A stretch of 64,000 bases of DNA from an uncultured Campylobacter sp. (GTDB taxonomy: Bacteria > Campylobacterota > Campylobacteria > Campylobacterales > Campylobacteraceae): contig NZ_CALGPY010000005.1 of the NCBI RefSeq assembly GCF_937959485.1, forward strand, positions 372,001-436,000, in the 5' to 3' direction. The position numbers and the translations under genes are program-made. The notes under the pieces were generated by a model. That model had not been told where the DNA came from. It saw only the letters and a program-made list of their open reading frames with translations, and did not search any database. Within the stretch, counting starts at the first letter, position 1, and the number at the start of each line of letters is the position of its first letter. This document shows positions 8,352-17,210 of the stretch, in pieces.

Positions 8352-9359
8352 TTATCTTTCGACCTTGTTGCTTAATAGAGTCGCAATGAAGCGTGTTTTG
8401 TCGTTTGAGGCAAGCGCGATTTGCAAGCTCATCGTAAGCGGCACAGCCAAAAATAGCCCGCCGATACCAAGCACGAAGCCCCACAGCAGTAGCCCCGCAA
8501 GCACGCTGATCGTTGAAAGTCCGAGCCCTTGCCCTAAAAATCGTGGCTCGATGATATTTCCGATCGCTACGTTTACGACCAAATAGATTGCGATAGTCCA
8601 GATGCTAGAGCTTATATCCATCGTAGCTAATGTCACGAAAAGCGTCGGAAAGACCGCTACGATCGAGCCGATGGTTGGGATGAAATTTAGTACGAAGGCT
8701 AAAATCCCCCACAGCGCGGCATACGGAACTCCGAGCGCCCATAGTCCGAGCCCGATGAGCGCACCGGTGCAAGCTGAAGCGATAGTTTTAATTAGCAGAT
8801 ATTTTTTGAGGCTGGAGGCAAATTTCTTCACGAAAGTGTGCGTAGCACGGCTACTTTGCGAAAAATAGCGGATTTTTTCGTCGATCACAGAGCTTTCAAA
8901 GACCATAAATGAAACCATTATAAAAATGAAAAATCCCGTCGAGACTATCGAGCCTGTTTTGCGCAGTAGTGCAGATAGCTGCGCGGCGGCTTCGCTCGGA
9001 TCAATGCCTAGGCTTGCGGCGTTAAGCTCTATGCCGAATAGAGAGAGCTTCGCACTCACGCCTCCTAGCACCTCTTCAAATTTTGCTTGCAGCTCGGGTA
9101 GGCGCGCTGAAAATTCCTTGATCGCATCGAAGATGACTGCGCCGAAAAACACTATAATCGCCACGAAGGCAAAGGTAATGATGAGGAAACTAAAGACGCG
9201 CCCGACGCGGATCTTTTGGACATAAAGCACCAGCGGCGAGACGAGCACCGTGATGAAAATAGCTAGCAAAAATGGCACGACGATAGCCTGCGCGGCTTTA
9301 AGACCAGCCAGGATGATTATGACGCAAGCAACCGACATCAAGGACATTTGAAGCTTCAA
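8352..9359 (-). CDS. AI-2E family transporter (PerM/TqsA-type permease)
   Basis: An integral membrane protein of about 335 residues with around eight hydrophobic helices. It has the family signature near the C-terminus (VAIGNIIEPRFLGQGLGLS, then LLLWGFVLGIGGLFLAVPL) and a soluble stretch after helix 3 (residues 85-150). Members export small molecules including autoinducer-2 or act as cation/proton antiporters; the substrate here cannot be read from sequence. I prefer the TTG at 9359 because AGGAG lies six bases upstream; the in-frame ATG at 9380 has no ribosome site. Confidence 0.88.
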   Translation of the reverse strand: MKLQMSLMSVACVIIILAGLKAAQAIVVPFLLAIFITVLVSPLVLYVQKIRVGRVFSFLIITFAFVAIIVFFGAVIFDAIKEFSARLPELQAKFEEVLGGVSAKLSLFGIELNAASLGIDPSEAAAQLSALLRKTGSIVSTGFFIFIMVSFMVFESSVIDEKIRYFSQSSRATHTFVKKFASSLKKYLLIKTIASACTGALIGLGLWALGVPYAALWGILAFVLNFIPTIGSIVAVFPTLFVTLATMDISSSIWTIAIYLVVNVAIGNIIEPRFLGQGLGLSTISVLAGLLLWGFVLGIGGLFLAVPLTMSLQIALASNDKTRFIATLLSNKVER

Positions 9360-9460
9360 GGATTCTCCTAAATTTGACATTTTCGCAGAGCTTTTACGCG
9401 AAATTTTGATAGAAGGATTTTAACTAAAATTCCATAAATTTATGACTAAAATTTTATATA

Positions 9461-10036
9461 TCATTTCTTATCCCATAAATTCAGTTCACTTTGAATTTCT
9501 ATCTTTATATAATAAGAATTTTCTGTAATACCTGCAAATTTTACCAATATTTTTGTCTCATCGGAGGAGCTTAAATGTACTGGAAATGATTTTGCTCCAT
9601 TAGAAAGCAGCCAAATAGTACGTGTTATTCCGTCAGAAAATGAACAAGCGTATTTTGTTTCTTTCACATAATTCTTTTTAAAAAACGGAATACATCTTAC
9701 TTTTATTGGTACATAATACTCATCAGAATAACAACAAACTCTAGCCAATGGCACAGTATTACCAAGACCCTGTTTAAAGCCCTCTTCTGCCCAACTATAT
9801 TTGTAATTGTTTCGCCAACCATCTTCCCTTTTATTGCTTATTTCTTTATCTACATCAATTTTACTATTACGTCATAATTCTAAGAATTTTATGCTATCAA
9901 CAAACGCAATATCTCCAGTGTTATTTGTAAATGGGTGGCACATATATACAGATTTTTGGTTTTTAATTTTTAATTCGAAAATAACACGTTTTTCTTCAAC
10001 TATAATGTTTATGCCAGGAAAACGTTCAAGCTTCAT
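9461..10036 (-). pseudogene. AT-rich unknown gene with one in-frame TGA
   Basis: From an ATG at 10036 with a GGAGTG site the frame runs 54 codons, meets TGA at 9872-9874, then stays open 39 more codons and a further 97 to a stop at 9461. Without the TGA the product would be 191 residues. Composition is clearly poorer in GC than all neighbours, codons such as AAA/TAT/ATT dominate, and RAATTY words are less frequent, all pointing to recent transfer. No signal peptide is seen; the family is unrecognised. A GTG at 9754 could restart a 97-residue fragment. An orphan immunity-type protein is one guess. Confidence 0.65.
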
Positions 10037-10073
10037 ATTGCACTCCAATCCCTATATTTATTGACATGGCTTA

Positions 10074-11057
10074 TCATACAAAATACTCGCGGGCGGCATC
10101 CTTGCTCTCAAAGGGGCTTGCGCTCAGCTCGCTGCCGTCTATGAGCACGAGGTAGCGGCGCGCGGCGCCCGTTTTGGCGTATGTTAGCGCCAGCCTCGCT
10201 GCAAGCTCTCTATCTGCCTCGCTCGCGCCCCTGCTTAGCAGGCTTAGCGCGCCCACGACGTCATCTTTAAATTTTATCTCGCTAAATTTTGGATTTTGCA
10301 CTGCGGCAAGCTTTTTGTTGTCGCTCTCATCTCGTCCGATTATGAGCTTAGCACCCTCAGGCAGGCGCAGATGACGCCCGAATTTTAAAATTTCAGCGTC
10401 CGCGGGCGTTTCGATCTTTTCAAATTTTACCGCATCCTTGATCCGCTCGCTAAAGCTCTGCACGGTCAGCAGACAGCCTCCCGCGGGCGTTTCATAGTCC
10501 TCAAAGCCGAATTCTGCCGCCAGCTGCATCTGTCTAGCCCGCCCGCGCCCGCTGATGTCAAGCAGCGCGCCCCTATCTACCCAGCCCTTGATCTCGGGCG
10601 TCGTGGGCGGCAGCAGCTTCGCGCACAGCGGACGTAGGATCAGCCCCTCCTCATCGCCGCTAAGCCCGCCGACCTGAGCTAGAGCCTGCGCGCGCTGGCT
10701 CATCGGGCGCTGTCCGAGCACCTCGCCCGTGATGATGAAGCTCGCCCCTTCGCTTTGCAGCATCGCAAGCGCGGTCTTAAACATATATCCGTGGCAGTCG
10801 ATGCAGGGGTTGAAGTGCTTGCCGTAGCCGTATTTGGGCTCGAAAAGTACCTGACGTAGATATTCGCTTCTGATATCGACGCTTTTAAAATCCGCCCCCG
10901 CGGCTGCGGCTCTGCGGCGCATGATCTCGCTCTTATCGTCCTTGCCGCCAAATCCGATATCCATATTCAGCGCGAGCACCTCAATGCCTTGCGAGACGAT
11001 GAGTTTGACCGCGAGCATTGAATCAAGCCCGCCGCTAAAGAGCGCCAATGCCTTCAT
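10074..11057 (-). CDS. PP-loop ATPase, ThiI/MnmA-like (argininosuccinate synthase domain), RNA-modification candidate
   Basis: The N-terminus has the PP-loop SGGLDSMLAVKL of ATP pyrophosphatases that adenylate substrates, as in tRNA thiolation enzymes. A CIDCHGYM motif (residues about 85-92) and a Cys in the GGCLLT region (residue about 193) could serve as thiol or metal ligands. The C-terminal about 110 residues (LKFGRHLRLPEGAKLIIGRD) match the NFACT-R-like RNA-binding module found in this family. The gene is conserved near aroC/dnaG in campylobacters. The exact substrate is not established; tRNA or sulfur chemistry is the likely area. AAGGAACGAA precedes the ATG; it follows dnaG by 9 bp. 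Confidence 0.8.
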   Translation of the reverse strand: MKALALFSGGLDSMLAVKLIVSQGIEVLALNMDIGFGGKDDKSEIMRRRAAAAGADFKSVDIRSEYLRQVLFEPKYGYGKHFNPCIDCHGYMFKTALAMLQSEGASFIITGEVLGQRPMSQRAQALAQVGGLSGDEEGLILRPLCAKLLPPTTPEIKGWVDRGALLDISGRGRARQMQLAAEFGFEDYETPAGGCLLTVQSFSERIKDAVKFEKIETPADAEILKFGRHLRLPEGAKLIIGRDESDNKKLAAVQNPKFSEIKFKDDVVGALSLLSRGASEADRELAARLALTYAKTGAARRYLVLIDGSELSASPFESKDAAREYFV

Positions 11058-11066
11058 TTCGTTCCT

Positions 11067-13172
11067 TTACTTGAGTTGATTGATCTTTTTTTGATACTCC
11101 AAGATTCGCTCGATCTTGTCGGGCGCGTCGGAGTTTTTGAGCTTTTGCATCAGATCTTGCAGGGCGTTGCGGCGTAAAATTTTGCACGCGTCATTAAAAA
11201 GCGCCGTACCGCCGATCGGCAAAATTTCATCGTCCAGTGCGAGCGCGCACAGATTTTCGCGGGCTTCGGTTTCGGCGTTTTGAACATTTTGAGCGGCGGC
11301 TTCCCTCTCGCCTTGCTTCGCGACGTTGTTTACTTCTTGCTTCTCGCCGCCGTTTGCGCCCTGCTGCGCGGAGGAGCCTTTTAAATTTACGGCGCCTGCG
11401 GAGGCTTGCCTGATAAAATTTTGCTCGCTAGAATTCTCGCCGCTTTTTAAATTTACGCTCTCGCTACGGATAAAATTTTCTCCTGCGCCGCCTGCGGTAA
11501 AATTTTCGGGAGCGCTGTCTACATTGCCGTCCTCGCCCGCGATGAAATTTTTAAAATTCCCGCCGCTACGAGAGAAAGCCAAAAACGCCTCGAAAATATC
11601 GCCGTGCATGCGAAAATCACGCCGCTCCAAGCAGCCGAGCCCGAGCTCCGCCATCTCGCCATCGAGCAGCATCGATTTTATGATCTGAAGCTCCGCGATC
11701 TCCTTGCGGCGCAGTAGCGTCCGCCCGCTCCTCGCCGAAGCCGCAGGCGGCGCAGAGCTTTCGTAGCGCGCCGTGTTTTGCTCGCGATCAAAATTTCCGC
11801 CGTTTAAACCCCTGCTCGCACCGCCCCTGCCGTCTGCGCCGCGCCCCTCGTAAGAGCTGAAATCGCGAGAGCCGAAGCTCCCGCCCTCGCTAAAATTTCG
11901 CCCCTCAAAGCCCGCGCCGAAATTTTTACCGCCGTCAGCAAGATTGAACGAAGCGGGCGAGACATTTAAAATTTGCGCCACTAAGCTCTGATAGGACTCG
12001 GCGAGCACGGGGCCGAGCGCTGCGGTAAATTCTTTGATCTCATTTAGCGCCGCTTCTTTTTGCACGGGGCGGGCGAGGTCGTATTTTTTAGCGATTCTTC
12101 GGATCAGAAACTCCCCGCTCTCCATGCCGCTAGCATAAATTTGCTCTAGCTCGCGCACCTTGCCCGCCGCAATCATATCCGCGGGATCGGCGCCACCGCC
12201 GATTATAGCGACGCTTGAGTCGATCTTATTCAGGCACAAAAGCCGCGCCGATTTTATCGCCGCATTGATGCCCGCGGCGTCGCCGTCGAAGCTAAGCACG
12301 ACGTTAAGCTCCGCGCGCTTTATAAGCGGCAGATGAGCGGGCGTCAGCGCCGTGCCGAGCACCGCTACGGCGTTATCGATGCCCGCTTGATGAAGCATGA
12401 TAACGTCCATGTAGCCCTCGGTGATGATGAGGGTTTTTTTGGCGATTGCACTTTTTTTCGCAAGGTCGAATGCGTAGAAAATTTTAGATTTATCAAACAG
12501 TGCGCACTGCGGCGAATTGACGTATTTGGCGGGGTTATCGCTTATCGTACGACCGCCGAAACCCACGAGCTTGCTTGCGTGGTTGTAGATCGGAAAGGTA
12601 ATGCGCTCGATGAAGCTTGCGTAGAGCCCGCGCTCGTTTTGCTTCACCGCGCCCGCATTTAACGCGTCTTGCGGCGGAATTTCTTCGTTTTGCAAAACTC
12701 TGATCGTCTGCGCGCTAGCTCCTGCGTATCCAAGGCCGAATTTGCGAATGCTTTGATCGCTTAGGCCGCGATCGTGCAGGTATTTCACGGCGGCAGGATT
12801 TTGATAAAGGCAGCTTTGGTAGTAGGCGTTTAAAATCCTGAGCACCTTCTTCTCTTCGCTGCGCTCCTGGACTTTGGCGCCGGTGTATTGCAGCGCGAAA
12901 TTATACATCCCCGCAAGCTTTTCGACCGCTTCTGGGAAGCTTATCTTTTCGTAATCTTGGATAAATTTAATCGCGTTACCGCCCGCTTTGCACGAAAAAC
13001 AGTGAAAAATTCCAAGCTTGGAGCTCACGCTCATGCTCGGGTGCGAATCGTCGTGGAAGGGGCAGACGCCCACGAAATTTGCGCCGCTGCGCTTAAGCGG
13101 GACATATTTTTCTACGACGTCTACGATATCTACGGTGGCCAGCAGATTTTCTATGCTTTCGTTTTTAATCAT
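11067..13172 (-). CDS. dnaG: DNA primase
   Basis: Synthesises RNA primers at the replication fork with DnaB. Domains in order: the CHC2 zinc finger (CPFHDDSHPSMSV...FHCFSCKAGG, residues 38-66), the Toprim catalytic core (TLIITEGYMDVI, then VVLSFDGDAAG with the acidic metal site), and a C-terminal helicase-interacting region. At 701 residues it is about 100-150 longer than its relatives because of two low-complexity inserts, roughly residues 410-475 (Gly/Asn/Phe/Ser) and 545-640, both encoded by RAATTY-rich DNA. The start matches the family (MIKNESIENLL). No ribosome site is visible before the ATG. Confidence 0.96.
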   Translation of the reverse strand: MIKNESIENLLATVDIVDVVEKYVPLKRSGANFVGVCPFHDDSHPSMSVSSKLGIFHCFSCKAGGNAIKFIQDYEKISFPEAVEKLAGMYNFALQYTGAKVQERSEEKKVLRILNAYYQSCLYQNPAAVKYLHDRGLSDQSIRKFGLGYAGASAQTIRVLQNEEIPPQDALNAGAVKQNERGLYASFIERITFPIYNHASKLVGFGGRTISDNPAKYVNSPQCALFDKSKIFYAFDLAKKSAIAKKTLIITEGYMDVIMLHQAGIDNAVAVLGTALTPAHLPLIKRAELNVVLSFDGDAAGINAAIKSARLLCLNKIDSSVAIIGGGADPADMIAAGKVRELEQIYASGMESGEFLIRRIAKKYDLARPVQKEAALNEIKEFTAALGPVLAESYQSLVAQILNVSPASFNLADGGKNFGAGFEGRNFSEGGSFGSRDFSSYEGRGADGRGGASRGLNGGNFDREQNTARYESSAPPAASARSGRTLLRRKEIAELQIIKSMLLDGEMAELGLGCLERRDFRMHGDIFEAFLAFSRSGGNFKNFIAGEDGNVDSAPENFTAGGAGENFIRSESVNLKSGENSSEQNFIRQASAGAVNLKGSSAQQGANGGEKQEVNNVAKQGEREAAAQNVQNAETEARENLCALALDDEILPIGGTALFNDACKILRRNALQDLMQKLKNSDAPDKIERILEYQKKINQLK

Positions 13173-13179
13173 AAGCGAA

Positions 13180-13185
13180 ATTATA
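13180..13185 (-). promoter_or_regulatory. -10 element for dnaG (near-leaderless)
   Basis: Reading on the minus strand GGTATAAT ends 7-8 bases before the dnaG ATG, which would put transcription start at or next to the start codon. This fits the absence of a ribosome site. Confidence 0.45.
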
Positions 13186-13197
13186 CCCGCACTTTGC

Positions 13198-13203
13198 TAT
13201 AAT
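13198..13203 (+). promoter_or_regulatory. -10 element for the TPR gene
   Basis: A TATAAT at 13198-13203 preceded by TTTGC. Transcription would start near 13210, downstream of the first possible TTG (13203) and upstream of the favoured TTG at 13233. Confidence 0.5.
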
Positions 13204-13232
13204 TGCCCTTTATTTTTGCGACGAGGTTTGAT

Positions 13233-14258
13233 TTGGATAATTTTTTCTTAGACGATCGCGATCCGATTTTCGGGCTTATCATGCTAATAAGCATAATCTT
13301 GCTAGTGTCGATTCTAAGCTACATTTGGGGAGTTTTTTCTAAAAAAAACGAGAGGCAGAGCTTAGAGAATTTCATCAAAAAATTTGACACCCTAGACGCG
13401 CTTAGCTCGGAGCACAGGCAACTTTTAGCAAGCCCGCAAATAGACATCCCGACGCTTGGAATTTTAGCTAGCTCTTTCGTCAAAAGCGGCGACTTCGAGC
13501 GCGCGATAGAAATTTATCTAATCGCGCTAAGTAAGGCTAGCGGCGGCGTACAGAGGGAGTTTATCCTTACCAATCTCGGTATCGTATATTTCAAAGCGGG
13601 CTTTTTAGGGCGCGCCGAAGAGGTATTTTTACAGGCGCTGAAGCTGCGCCCCAGAAACAAAGAGGCCCTTACGCATCTTACGGTGATTTATGAGCGGCTG
13701 AAGCGCTTTAATGAGGCACTTGAGGTGCTTGACGCGCTGCGCGAACAGGATGCCGAAGTATATGCTCAAAGCCAGTTCGAGCGCGCCCAGATCATCGCAA
13801 ACGACGCAAATACGCCGTTTAACAAGAAGATCGCTAAAATTTCAAAGCTAAACTTCAAAGGCGCGGGGCGGTTCTGCATGGAGCTTTTTATCAAAAACAA
13901 AGAGCCTATGGAGGGCTTTGACCGCTTCCCGCCGATCGAGCAGGCAATTGATCTGATCTATGATTTCCCTGCGGCGGTAAATACGCAGGATGCGGAGTAC
14001 AACGCGCTTTTTTACGCGCTTGGAAAAAGCGATCAAAAGCCGCAGAGCGCGAGTAAAATTTTTGAGATCAACGCGCTTATGGCTATGAAAGACGCGGGCT
14101 TTGAGGACGCCGGGCTTAGCTTTAGCTACACCTGTGCGAAGTGCAAAAGCTCGGTGGGGCTTTTTTCGCACCGCTGCCCGGTCTGCTACGAGCTAGGTAG
14201 CATGGAGATCAGAGCGCAAATTTCGGAGAAAACCGGTGAAATCGGTCAAACTTTTTAG
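13233..14258 (+). CDS. LapB/YciM-like TPR protein with N-terminal membrane anchor
   Basis: One transmembrane helix (residues about 10-32, GLIMLISIILLVSILSYIW), then several TPR units (TLGILASSFVKSGDFERAI; ILTNLGIVYFKAGFLGRAEE; ALTHLTVIYERLKRFNEAL), then a C-terminal zinc-ribbon (CAKCKSS...HRCPVC). This anchor-TPR-rubredoxin-like layout is that of LapB/YciM, which in enterics tunes LpxC turnover; that role here is inference. The start is TTG at 13233 with ACGAGG six bases upstream. The gene overlaps rnhA by 23 bp, and the set TPR-rnhA-rnc-aroC is conserved in campylobacters. Confidence 0.85.
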   Translation: MDNFFLDDRDPIFGLIMLISIILLVSILSYIWGVFSKKNERQSLENFIKKFDTLDALSSEHRQLLASPQIDIPTLGILASSFVKSGDFERAIEIYLIALSKASGGVQREFILTNLGIVYFKAGFLGRAEEVFLQALKLRPRNKEALTHLTVIYERLKRFNEALEVLDALREQDAEVYAQSQFERAQIIANDANTPFNKKIAKISKLNFKGAGRFCMELFIKNKEPMEGFDRFPPIEQAIDLIYDFPAAVNTQDAEYNALFYALGKSDQKPQSASKIFEINALMAMKDAGFEDAGLSFSYTCAKCKSSVGLFSHRCPVCYELGSMEIRAQISEKTGEIGQTF

Positions 14259-14658
14259 CGACGGCAGCTGCCTCGGAAACCCCGGAGCAGGCGGCTGGGC
14301 TTATATCTTGCAATACGGCAACGCGATAAAAAAGGCAAGCGGCGCGGAAGCGATGACGACAAATAATCAAATGGAGCTAACCGCCGCTATAATGGGGCTG
14401 AGCGCGCTTAAGCAGCCCTGCCGCGTCGAGCTTTTTACCGATAGCGAGTATGTCGTTAAAGCGATAAGCTCCTGGCTCGCAAAGTGGGTCGTTACCGATT
14501 TTAAGGGCAAGAAAAACGCGGATCTGTGGCGCAGATACCTTGCGGCGGCGGCGCCTCACGAGATCAAGGCCTCCTGGGTCAAGGGGCATGCGGGTCATCC
14601 GCAAAACGAGGAGTGCGATGCTATGGCTCGCGCGGCGGCGGAAGCGATAAGGGGCTAA
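14236..14658 (+). CDS. rnhA: Ribonuclease HI
   Basis: Degrades RNA in RNA:DNA hybrids (R-loops, primer removal). The catalytic acids are visible: Asp9 in LFSDGSCLGNPG, Glu in NNQMELTAA, Asp in LFTDSEYV and Asp in EECDAMAR, with His in KGHAGH. Length 140 residues is standard. It starts with GTG inside the end of the TPR gene (GGAG upstream), so translation is probably coupled. Confidence 0.96.
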   Translation: MKSVKLFSDGSCLGNPGAGGWAYILQYGNAIKKASGAEAMTTNNQMELTAAIMGLSALKQPCRVELFTDSEYVVKAISSWLAKWVVTDFKGKKNADLWRRYLAAAAPHEIKASWVKGHAGHPQNEECDAMARAAAEAIRG

Positions 14659-15056
14659 AATTCTGCGGCGAAGCTTGCGGTTACGCGGATTAAGCATGGA
14701 TTTGCCCACGTTTGCTTTACGCGTAGAGCCGCTTCGGCGTAAATTTTATCGCCCGAAGCCTGTTTTAGCGCATTTGTTCACGCAATCGAGCTCTCGTATT
14801 TGAGGGCAGGCGCGTTTTTGGCGAGGATTAAATTTGCGGCGAGCGAGCTTCGGCGCGGTTTGCGTTAGAATTAGCGGGTACGTTTAAATTTTATTCGTCG
14901 CAGATCGTCGCTAGTACGCTTCATTCGCCGCGTTAGCGCAAATTTGGCGCAGGTCCTGCTCGCGTTCGTTTCGCTTGTGCGGGTTTTGTTCGCACCGGAT
15001 GCCGTTTGCGTGTGAGCCGCTGCTGATTTCGCAAAATTTTATAATAAAGGGTAAAG
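14659..15056. other. Intergenic region upstream of rnc
   Basis: About 400 bp without a supported gene. It contains scattered AAATTT words. TATAAT at 15040-15045 lies only 12 bp before the rnc ATG, overlapping the ribosome site region, so it is not a convincing promoter for rnc. Confidence 0.5.
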
Positions 15057-15968
15057 ATGCAAAATTTAGAAAAATTACAAGAAAAACTGGGCTATAAATT
15101 TAAAAATTTAACCCACCTCAAAATCGCTCTTACGCACAAAAGCGCCAAAAACGGACATAACAACGAGAGACTGGAATTTTTAGGCGATGCGGTGATGGAT
15201 CTGATCGTGGGCGAGTATCTTTTCAAAAAATTTAGTAGCGATGAGGGCGATCTGAGCAAGCTGCGCGCCGCACTCGTAAACGAAAGCAGCTTTTCTAAAT
15301 TTGCAAAATTTTTGGGCATCGGCGAGAACCTGAATATGTCGCTGTCCGAGGAGCGCAACGGCGGGCGCGAGAAACCATCGCTGCTTTCGGACGCGTTTGA
15401 GGCGATAATGGGCGCCGTCTATCTTGAGAGCGGGCTGCAAAATACCGCCCGCATCGCGACTGCGATTTTAGAAATCCTCTATCCGCGCATCAGCTTTAAC
15501 GAGCTCGTGCGAGACTACAAAACCGCGCTGCAAGAGCTCACGCAGGCAAAATTCGGCGTCACGCCCGAATATATCCTTTTAGGCTCGAGCGGCCCCGATC
15601 ATAAAAAAAGCTTCGAAATGGCGGCGCTTGTTAGCGGCAAGCGGCTCTCATCCGCCGTGGGAGCGAGCAAAAAGGAGGCCGAGCAAAAATGCGCTCAAAT
15701 CGCGATCGAGCTTTTACAAAACGGCGCCTCGCACGGTACTGGCGCGCAAAATAGTGAGCAAACAGCATGCGGCGACGCACAAAGCGGTGCAAATCGCGCT
15801 CAGGACGACAAAAAAGGCTCGCGAAATGGCGACGGACGGGTGCAGGATAGCAAAAAGAGCGACCGCACCGGCGTACCTAGCGGCACGCCGAACACTAAAA
15901 GAAGCAATGAGCGAAACAAAAACGCCGAACAAAATGGACGCGATAGCGATCAAGGAGACGCGTTATGA
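15057..15968 (+). CDS. rnc: Ribonuclease III
   Basis: Cleaves double-stranded RNA in rRNA maturation and antisense regulation. The signature NERLEFLGDAVMDLIVGEYL (residues 36-55) carries the catalytic Glu and Asp; a second acidic site is in DAFEAIMGAVYLE. The dsRNA-binding domain spans about 155-222 (DYKTALQELTQ...KKEAEQKCAQIA). Residues about 225-303 are an extra hydrophilic Gly/Asn/Asp/Lys/Arg tail absent from typical RNase III. AAAGGGTAAAG precedes the ATG. It overlaps aroC by 4 bp. Confidence 0.96.
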   Translation: MQNLEKLQEKLGYKFKNLTHLKIALTHKSAKNGHNNERLEFLGDAVMDLIVGEYLFKKFSSDEGDLSKLRAALVNESSFSKFAKFLGIGENLNMSLSEERNGGREKPSLLSDAFEAIMGAVYLESGLQNTARIATAILEILYPRISFNELVRDYKTALQELTQAKFGVTPEYILLGSSGPDHKKSFEMAALVSGKRLSSAVGASKKEAEQKCAQIAIELLQNGASHGTGAQNSEQTACGDAQSGANRAQDDKKGSRNGDGRVQDSKKSDRTGVPSGTPNTKRSNERNKNAEQNGRDSDQGDAL

Positions 15969-17080
15969 ATACCTTCGGCGAGAGATTGCGCCTTAGCACC
16001 TTCGGTGAGAGTCACGGCGCGGCGATCGGCGGCGTTTTGGACGGATTGCCGGCTGGCGTGGAGATCGAGCTTTCAAATATCCAAAGCGAGCTTGATCGCC
16101 GCAAGCCAGGCGGCAAATACGCTACGCCGCGCAAAGAAGCCGACGAGATCGAAATTTTAAGCGGGATTTTTGACGGACGCAGCACCGGCACGCCGATCGG
16201 ATTTATCATCCGCAACGCAAACCAGCACTCGAAGGACTACGAAGAGCTAAGGGATGTTTTCCGCCCCGCACACGCCGATTTTACGTATTTTGCCAAATAC
16301 GGACTGCGCGATTACCGAGGCGGCGGGCGGGCAAGCGCGCGCGAAACCGCCGTGCGCGTGGCCGCGGGAGCGTTTGCACAAATCCTGCTAGATCACTTTA
16401 AAATTTCCGTAAAAAGCGGAATTTACGGCGTGGGCGAAATTTACGCGGGAAATTTAGACTTCGACTTTGCGCAAAACAGCGAAATTTTCGCGCTCGATCC
16501 CGCTGTGGAGGGCGCGCAAAAGGAGCTAATTCTAAGCGTCAAAAATGCTGGCGATAGTATCGGCGGCTGCGTGATAACGCGCGTTACGGGCGTGCCTGCT
16601 GGGCTCGGCGAGCCGCTGTACGGCAAGCTGGATGCGGCGCTTGCGGGCGCGCTAATGGGCATAAACGGCGTAAAGGCCGTGCAGATCGGCGCGGGAGTGA
16701 AGGCAAGCACGCTAAAAGGTAGCGAAAATAACGATTTTATGCGCGCTAGTAAGGATGCGATCCGCACCAACGGCGGCAAGATCGGCGCAAATTTCGTAAG
16801 CAACAACGCAGGCGGGATCCTAGGCGGCATAAGTAGCGGCGCGCCGATCGAGATTGCGACGCATTTTAAGCCCACTCCGAGCATTTTCATGGCGCAACGC
16901 AGCGTCGACGTGCGCGGCGCGGACGCGGTCTGCGAGCTGCGCGGGCGGCACGATCCGTGTATCGCCGTGCGCGGCAGCGTCGTAGCTACCGCAATGGCGC
17001 GGCTGGTGATCGCCGATGCGCTGCTACTAAACGCGAGCGCGACGCTGGGGAATTTAAAGCGAATTTACGGCGAGGATTAA
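15965..17080 (+). CDS. aroC: Chorismate synthase
   Basis: Last common step of aromatic synthesis, converting EPSP to chorismate with reduced FMN. Motifs: FGESHGAAIGG near the N-terminus, RRKPGGKYATPRKE, the SGIFDGRSTGTPIGF segment, and YRGGGRASARETAVRVAAGA. Near the end, RHDPCIAVRGSVVATAMARL is also characteristic. Length 371 residues is normal and there is no linker insertion. Its ATG overlaps the rnc stop (ATGA), so the two are coupled. Confidence 0.97.
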   Translation: MNTFGERLRLSTFGESHGAAIGGVLDGLPAGVEIELSNIQSELDRRKPGGKYATPRKEADEIEILSGIFDGRSTGTPIGFIIRNANQHSKDYEELRDVFRPAHADFTYFAKYGLRDYRGGGRASARETAVRVAAGAFAQILLDHFKISVKSGIYGVGEIYAGNLDFDFAQNSEIFALDPAVEGAQKELILSVKNAGDSIGGCVITRVTGVPAGLGEPLYGKLDAALAGALMGINGVKAVQIGAGVKASTLKGSENNDFMRASKDAIRTNGGKIGANFVSNNAGGILGGISSGAPIEIATHFKPTPSIFMAQRSVDVRGADAVCELRGRHDPCIAVRGSVVATAMARLVIADALLLNASATLGNLKRIYGED

Positions 17081-17210
17081 ATTTAGACGGGCGGTCCCTT
17101 AAATTTCGCGGAATTTCATTAAATTTAAGGGTCGAGCGATGAAATTCCCGCGAGCGAGGCGGGCAAATTTTAAATTTACGCGGTAAGCCTATCGCGACAA
17201 GGAGAGCAAA

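Noticed and set aside
9872..9874. In-frame TGA considered as a selenocysteine codon
   Set aside because: No catalytic family is recognised, no SECIS-like hairpin is evident after it, and the gene looks foreign and decaying.
15040..15045. TATAAT as the rnc promoter
   Set aside because: Transcription would start downstream of the ribosome site, leaving almost no leader; kept only as a note.
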